Assembly (NCBI GenBank): GCA_035712365.1
Contig: DASTAW010000048.1
Location: forward strand, 62,001 to 126,000
Length of the DNA stretch: 64,000 nucleotides
Reading direction: 5' to 3'
Source: Terriglobia bacterium
GTDB taxonomy: Bacteria > Acidobacteriota > Terriglobia > UBA7540
Below the pieces are notes generated by a model that saw nothing but the letters and a program-made list of their open reading frames with translations, searched no databases and had not been told where the DNA came from. The translations under genes and the position numbers were made by a program. This document shows positions 61,351 through 64,000 of this stretch, one piece after another (the first letter of the stretch is position 1; each line of letters starts with the position of its first letter).

Positions 61351-61746
61351 GCCGCCATTCTATCCGTGCCGCGAGGAAACTGCAAAGCGTGGAAACCGCC
61401 TCTGCCACTCGATGGTGTGTCAATCTGACGCAGGTTCAAAAACCCGTGTCACGATCCACCCCGACAAGTAAGCCCTCGGAAGGCTGCGCCGGGGTAATGT
61501 GCCAATATGAGGATTGAGATTGATTCAGGGACATCCTGAGCTTATACTGGTGCTAACCAGGGAGCTCAGATTCGAATTAGCACACAATTCCCTTGACCTG
61601 GGAAAAATGTGGGCGTGTTCGAGCACCGCAAGGATGCGCGGCGTTTTACCGTAGACTGCCGCCTCGGAGCCAATCTACGTAAGGACGTCCTCGCAGAAGA
61701 AATCTTCCAGGGCTTGTGAAGCCTTGGAATCATAGGGGGCCCGACG
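61351..61746. other. Divergent intergenic region, nothing specific seen
   Basis: 396 bp between the minus-strand methyltransferase and the large gene at the right edge. Promoters for both are expected, but no clear boxes, repeats or small genes were recognised. Confidence 0.4.
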
Positions 61747-64000
61747 ATGAAATCCCTAATCCTCCGATCGGCCTTGCTCACAATTATAATTCTGTTGCCT
61801 GGATGGGAGATGAACGGCGCTCCGGGCCGCAATTCGCTTCCTTCTCTTCCCGGAGCGGATTCAGCGCAATCCAGTTTGACCACCATCAGCCTTCCTGGAC
61901 CTCTGCGCTCCTTCCTGCGTATGGCTGCGATCAGCCAGCAAGTTTCTGAAGATGAGGTCATTCCACTGCTGGCCCACAATGTGGCGGTCGAAGGGTTTAC
62001 CTACGATCGGAAGGGGCGGAGGCCGGATCCCACCGAATATCTGACCTTGCTAAAGGATTATGTGAAGCAGGCCAGGGAGTTGGTGGCAATTGCCGGTCCC
62101 CGGCAGGTTATCCGTATCAGTAGCTGCGACCAGGCCGGGCCGTTGCTCAAAACCCTTGGCTACGAGCTGGCAAGCCCCTGCGGACCGGACACTTACCTCG
62201 TCACCGGTGACTCTGAAAGGGCCTTTCTCACCGATGATTCGGGATTCCCTCTTACGGCCCTCGAGCAAACACTGCGCGGAGGCCAACCTTTCGAGTACGG
62301 TTTTGAGTCCGTCAAGGTGCCGGTGTTATTCAGCCAGGGCGATTGGATGGCACTTGACCCGAATAAGAAGGATGATTTACTGGACGCCATCCTCTCCGAC
62401 GCGGGAGTAGCAAGACTCTACTGGGCCATGGCGCGGATTGACCGGCACACTTGCGAATATCTCCGGAAATCCCCGGGCCTCAAGGGCCTTTTGCCTCTTG
62501 CCCCGGCCCTCGATTTCTATGGTAGCCAGATCACGATCCAATCGGGACGCATCATGGTGCCTGGAGGAAAACCGGCTGAAGGGGCCTGGGCACAACTGGC
62601 GGGAGCAAATCCCGGCTCCCCTGGCCAGTTTGTGCTTCACGTTCTTGCCAAGGATGACGGTTGGCTGGCCGCCTATTTTGATGGGCTGTCGCGGGTTGAT
62701 CCCGCACAGCAGGCCTATGTGTCACAATCTCATCACCTTCAGAATTTCTATAAGGCGCTGGTTGGCAAGAACCCCTCTCCCGGCCCGGCGCGCCCTGTTT
62801 TCAGGCCGGACGCTGGGTTGCTGCTCCTCGTGTCTGGTCTCCAATTGGATGCGAATGGCAAACCCCAGATTCCGGGCGGACTGGTAGCGTGGAAGGCAAT
62901 TCTGCAGGAGCTCCAGCGCCAGGACCATTCCAAACTGGTCCACGAGTGGGCCGGGCACGCGGCACGGTGGACCACCGCCGAACAGTTGTTGGAATCCATG
63001 TTTGCATTCTCCCGGCTCAATATTGACGACGGGCCTCTGCAGGCTTACCTCTCAATCAGCGGAATTGATCGCACGCGTTCTTCAGGAACGCGCCTGACGC
63101 CCGATACGGTGCGGTTGCTTGCAACCAACTTCAAGAAGTTTGGCGACCAATACCTCACCTTTTCTGAATTCCCCTTGGACAACCCTTCGATCACAAATTT
63201 TATTCGTGCTGCTGAGGCAATTGATGAAATCCACGACCGTAATTTGCGGTCCGACAGCCTCGGCATTTTCCAGGCCAACATAGGCCTCTGGAAAATTCTG
63301 GCCAGACAGCGTGAAATCCCTGAATCAAACTGGGACAAATCCTGGCAGGCGTTGATTAAGCCGTTTACGGGAATCCGCACCTCCGGCCAGCTCTATGATG
63401 CTGCCCGGACCTCGACTCGGGCGCTCTTGCAGGCATCAGCGGGGAACGCCAATCTCTCGCAGGCCGGGATCATCGACTTGCTGGCAGGGCCGGCGCAGAC
63501 GAGCCCGGAAGGCAGAGAGGTGAGGACGGACCTGGCCAATAAGCTTCGGATGATGATGGCGGCTCAACGCCTCGTCCCGCTCGATACTCTGTTCGAATTG
63601 GGCGACGGCCTGGAACAAATGGCTAAGGGTGGCGCGCCGTCCTCAGCCCTGGTTCCTTTGGCGGCGCAGCTCCGTCAGTTCCAGCTTCCCAAGCCTCTGT
63701 TCACCAGAGGTGAAAGGGCCGAGTGGTCCATGGGCCTTTACGAGAACCAGCATCTCCAGAGCGAGATGCAGACAAACCTCGCCAAAATAATACAGACGAG
63801 ACCTTCGGCTGACAGGCTTCGGGCGGCGCGCGGCGATTTGGTTCCGTTCCTTAGAGACACACTGGTGGGCCTGAACTATGCGTATTACGAACCTCCTGGC
63901 GCCCAGATGATTTACAACAACGTTCTGTTCGTGCGCTCCCACGATTTTTCGGGTGCAAGCAGCATGGAAGAAGATCGCTCCTGGAAAACTCCTGATCTCT
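61747..64000 (+). CDS. Large exported protein of unknown function, cut by the window edge
   Basis: The frame opens with ATG at 61747 and runs uninterrupted for 751 codons to the right edge. A signal peptide is visible (LRSALLTIIILLPGWEMNGA, residues about 6-25). The rest is mostly helical and soluble, with segments such as AISQQVSEDEVIPLLAHNVA, LQNFYKALVGKNPSPGP and LVGLNYAYYEPPGAQMIYNN. I recognise no named domain, catalytic motif or repeat. Codon use matches its neighbours. It could be a lineage-specific periplasmic or outer-membrane-associated protein; the missing C-terminus prevents a better call. Confidence 0.8.
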   Translation, partial: MKSLILRSALLTIIILLPGWEMNGAPGRNSLPSLPGADSAQSSLTTISLPGPLRSFLRMAAISQQVSEDEVIPLLAHNVAVEGFTYDRKGRRPDPTEYLTLLKDYVKQARELVAIAGPRQVIRISSCDQAGPLLKTLGYELASPCGPDTYLVTGDSERAFLTDDSGFPLTALEQTLRGGQPFEYGFESVKVPVLFSQGDWMALDPNKKDDLLDAILSDAGVARLYWAMARIDRHTCEYLRKSPGLKGLLPLAPALDFYGSQITIQSGRIMVPGGKPAEGAWAQLAGANPGSPGQFVLHVLAKDDGWLAAYFDGLSRVDPAQQAYVSQSHHLQNFYKALVGKNPSPGPARPVFRPDAGLLLLVSGLQLDANGKPQIPGGLVAWKAILQELQRQDHSKLVHEWAGHAARWTTAEQLLESMFAFSRLNIDDGPLQAYLSISGIDRTRSSGTRLTPDTVRLLATNFKKFGDQYLTFSEFPLDNPSITNFIRAAEAIDEIHDRNLRSDSLGIFQANIGLWKILARQREIPESNWDKSWQALIKPFTGIRTSGQLYDAARTSTRALLQASAGNANLSQAGIIDLLAGPAQTSPEGREVRTDLANKLRMMMAAQRLVPLDTLFELGDGLEQMAKGGAPSSALVPLAAQLRQFQLPKPLFTRGERAEWSMGLYENQHLQSEMQTNLAKIIQTRPSADRLRAARGDLVPFLRDTLVGLNYAYYEPPGAQMIYNNVLFVRSHDFSGASSMEEDRSWKTPDL

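Overview
The window is GC-rich chromosomal DNA, most likely from a member of the Acidobacteriota (Terriglobia-like). The evidence is indirect: an Oar-like TonB-dependent receptor of about 1,180 residues with an N-terminal carboxypeptidase-regulatory-like domain, frequent GTG/TTG starts, a sulfatase-like hydrolase, and short palindromic intergenic repeats whose spurious translation reads FASLRMT. There is no rRNA, convincing tRNA, phage, transposase or CRISPR array. The two ends cut through genes.

Layout. 1-4100 (minus): prfA-prmC-dinB-cca. 4100-10000 (plus): a long upstream region with a near-consensus promoter and a SoxR-box-like palindrome, then the TonB receptor, a strong terminator and a TPR protein. 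10200-16300: a membrane-anchored thioredoxin-like protein; a fatty-acid-hydroxylase/SDR pair; a multi-pass membrane protein; ruvX-mltG. 16460-19150: pyrF-pyrE facing pyrC. 19900-24850 (minus): ffh-rpsP-khpA-rimM-trmD-rplS-rnhB, with a palindromic repeat lodged between trmD and rplS. 25400-30600 (minus): rsmA, RNase J (apparently with a non-standard ATC start) and ftsK. 30750-36460 (plus): glgA, trxA, purA, then molybdenum-cofactor genes moeA-moaC-mogA. 36550-41630: a probable sugar-acid locus (UxaE-like epimerase, LarA-family nickel racemase/epimerase homologue, two SDR dehydrogenases). 41660-46470 (minus): a compact HEAT-repeat / glycosyltransferase-2 / TPR-beta-barrel cluster that looks like a polysaccharide synthesis-and-export machine. 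46800-53330 (minus): a VKOR-DsbA-rhodanese fusion, thiD, a sulfatase-like hydrolase, and an ABC ATPase/permease pair. 53660-64000: an XRE regulator, pyrB, an HD-GYP response regulator, a class-A beta-lactamase-like serine hydrolase, a radical SAM protein, two methyltransferases, and a large exported protein of unknown function cut by the right edge.

The most interesting items are: (1) the HEAT/GT2/TPR-porin cluster; (2) the LarA homologue, which keeps the nickel-pincer ligand spacing, beside a UxaE-like epimerase; (3) the triple-fusion thiol oxidase whose rhodanese domain has lost its catalytic cysteine; (4) the SoxR-like operator before the TonB receptor; (5) RNase J with an apparent ATC start; (6) a family of MITE-like repeats with terminal and internal inverted repeats. 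All family calls come from reading motifs by eye; no database search was run.
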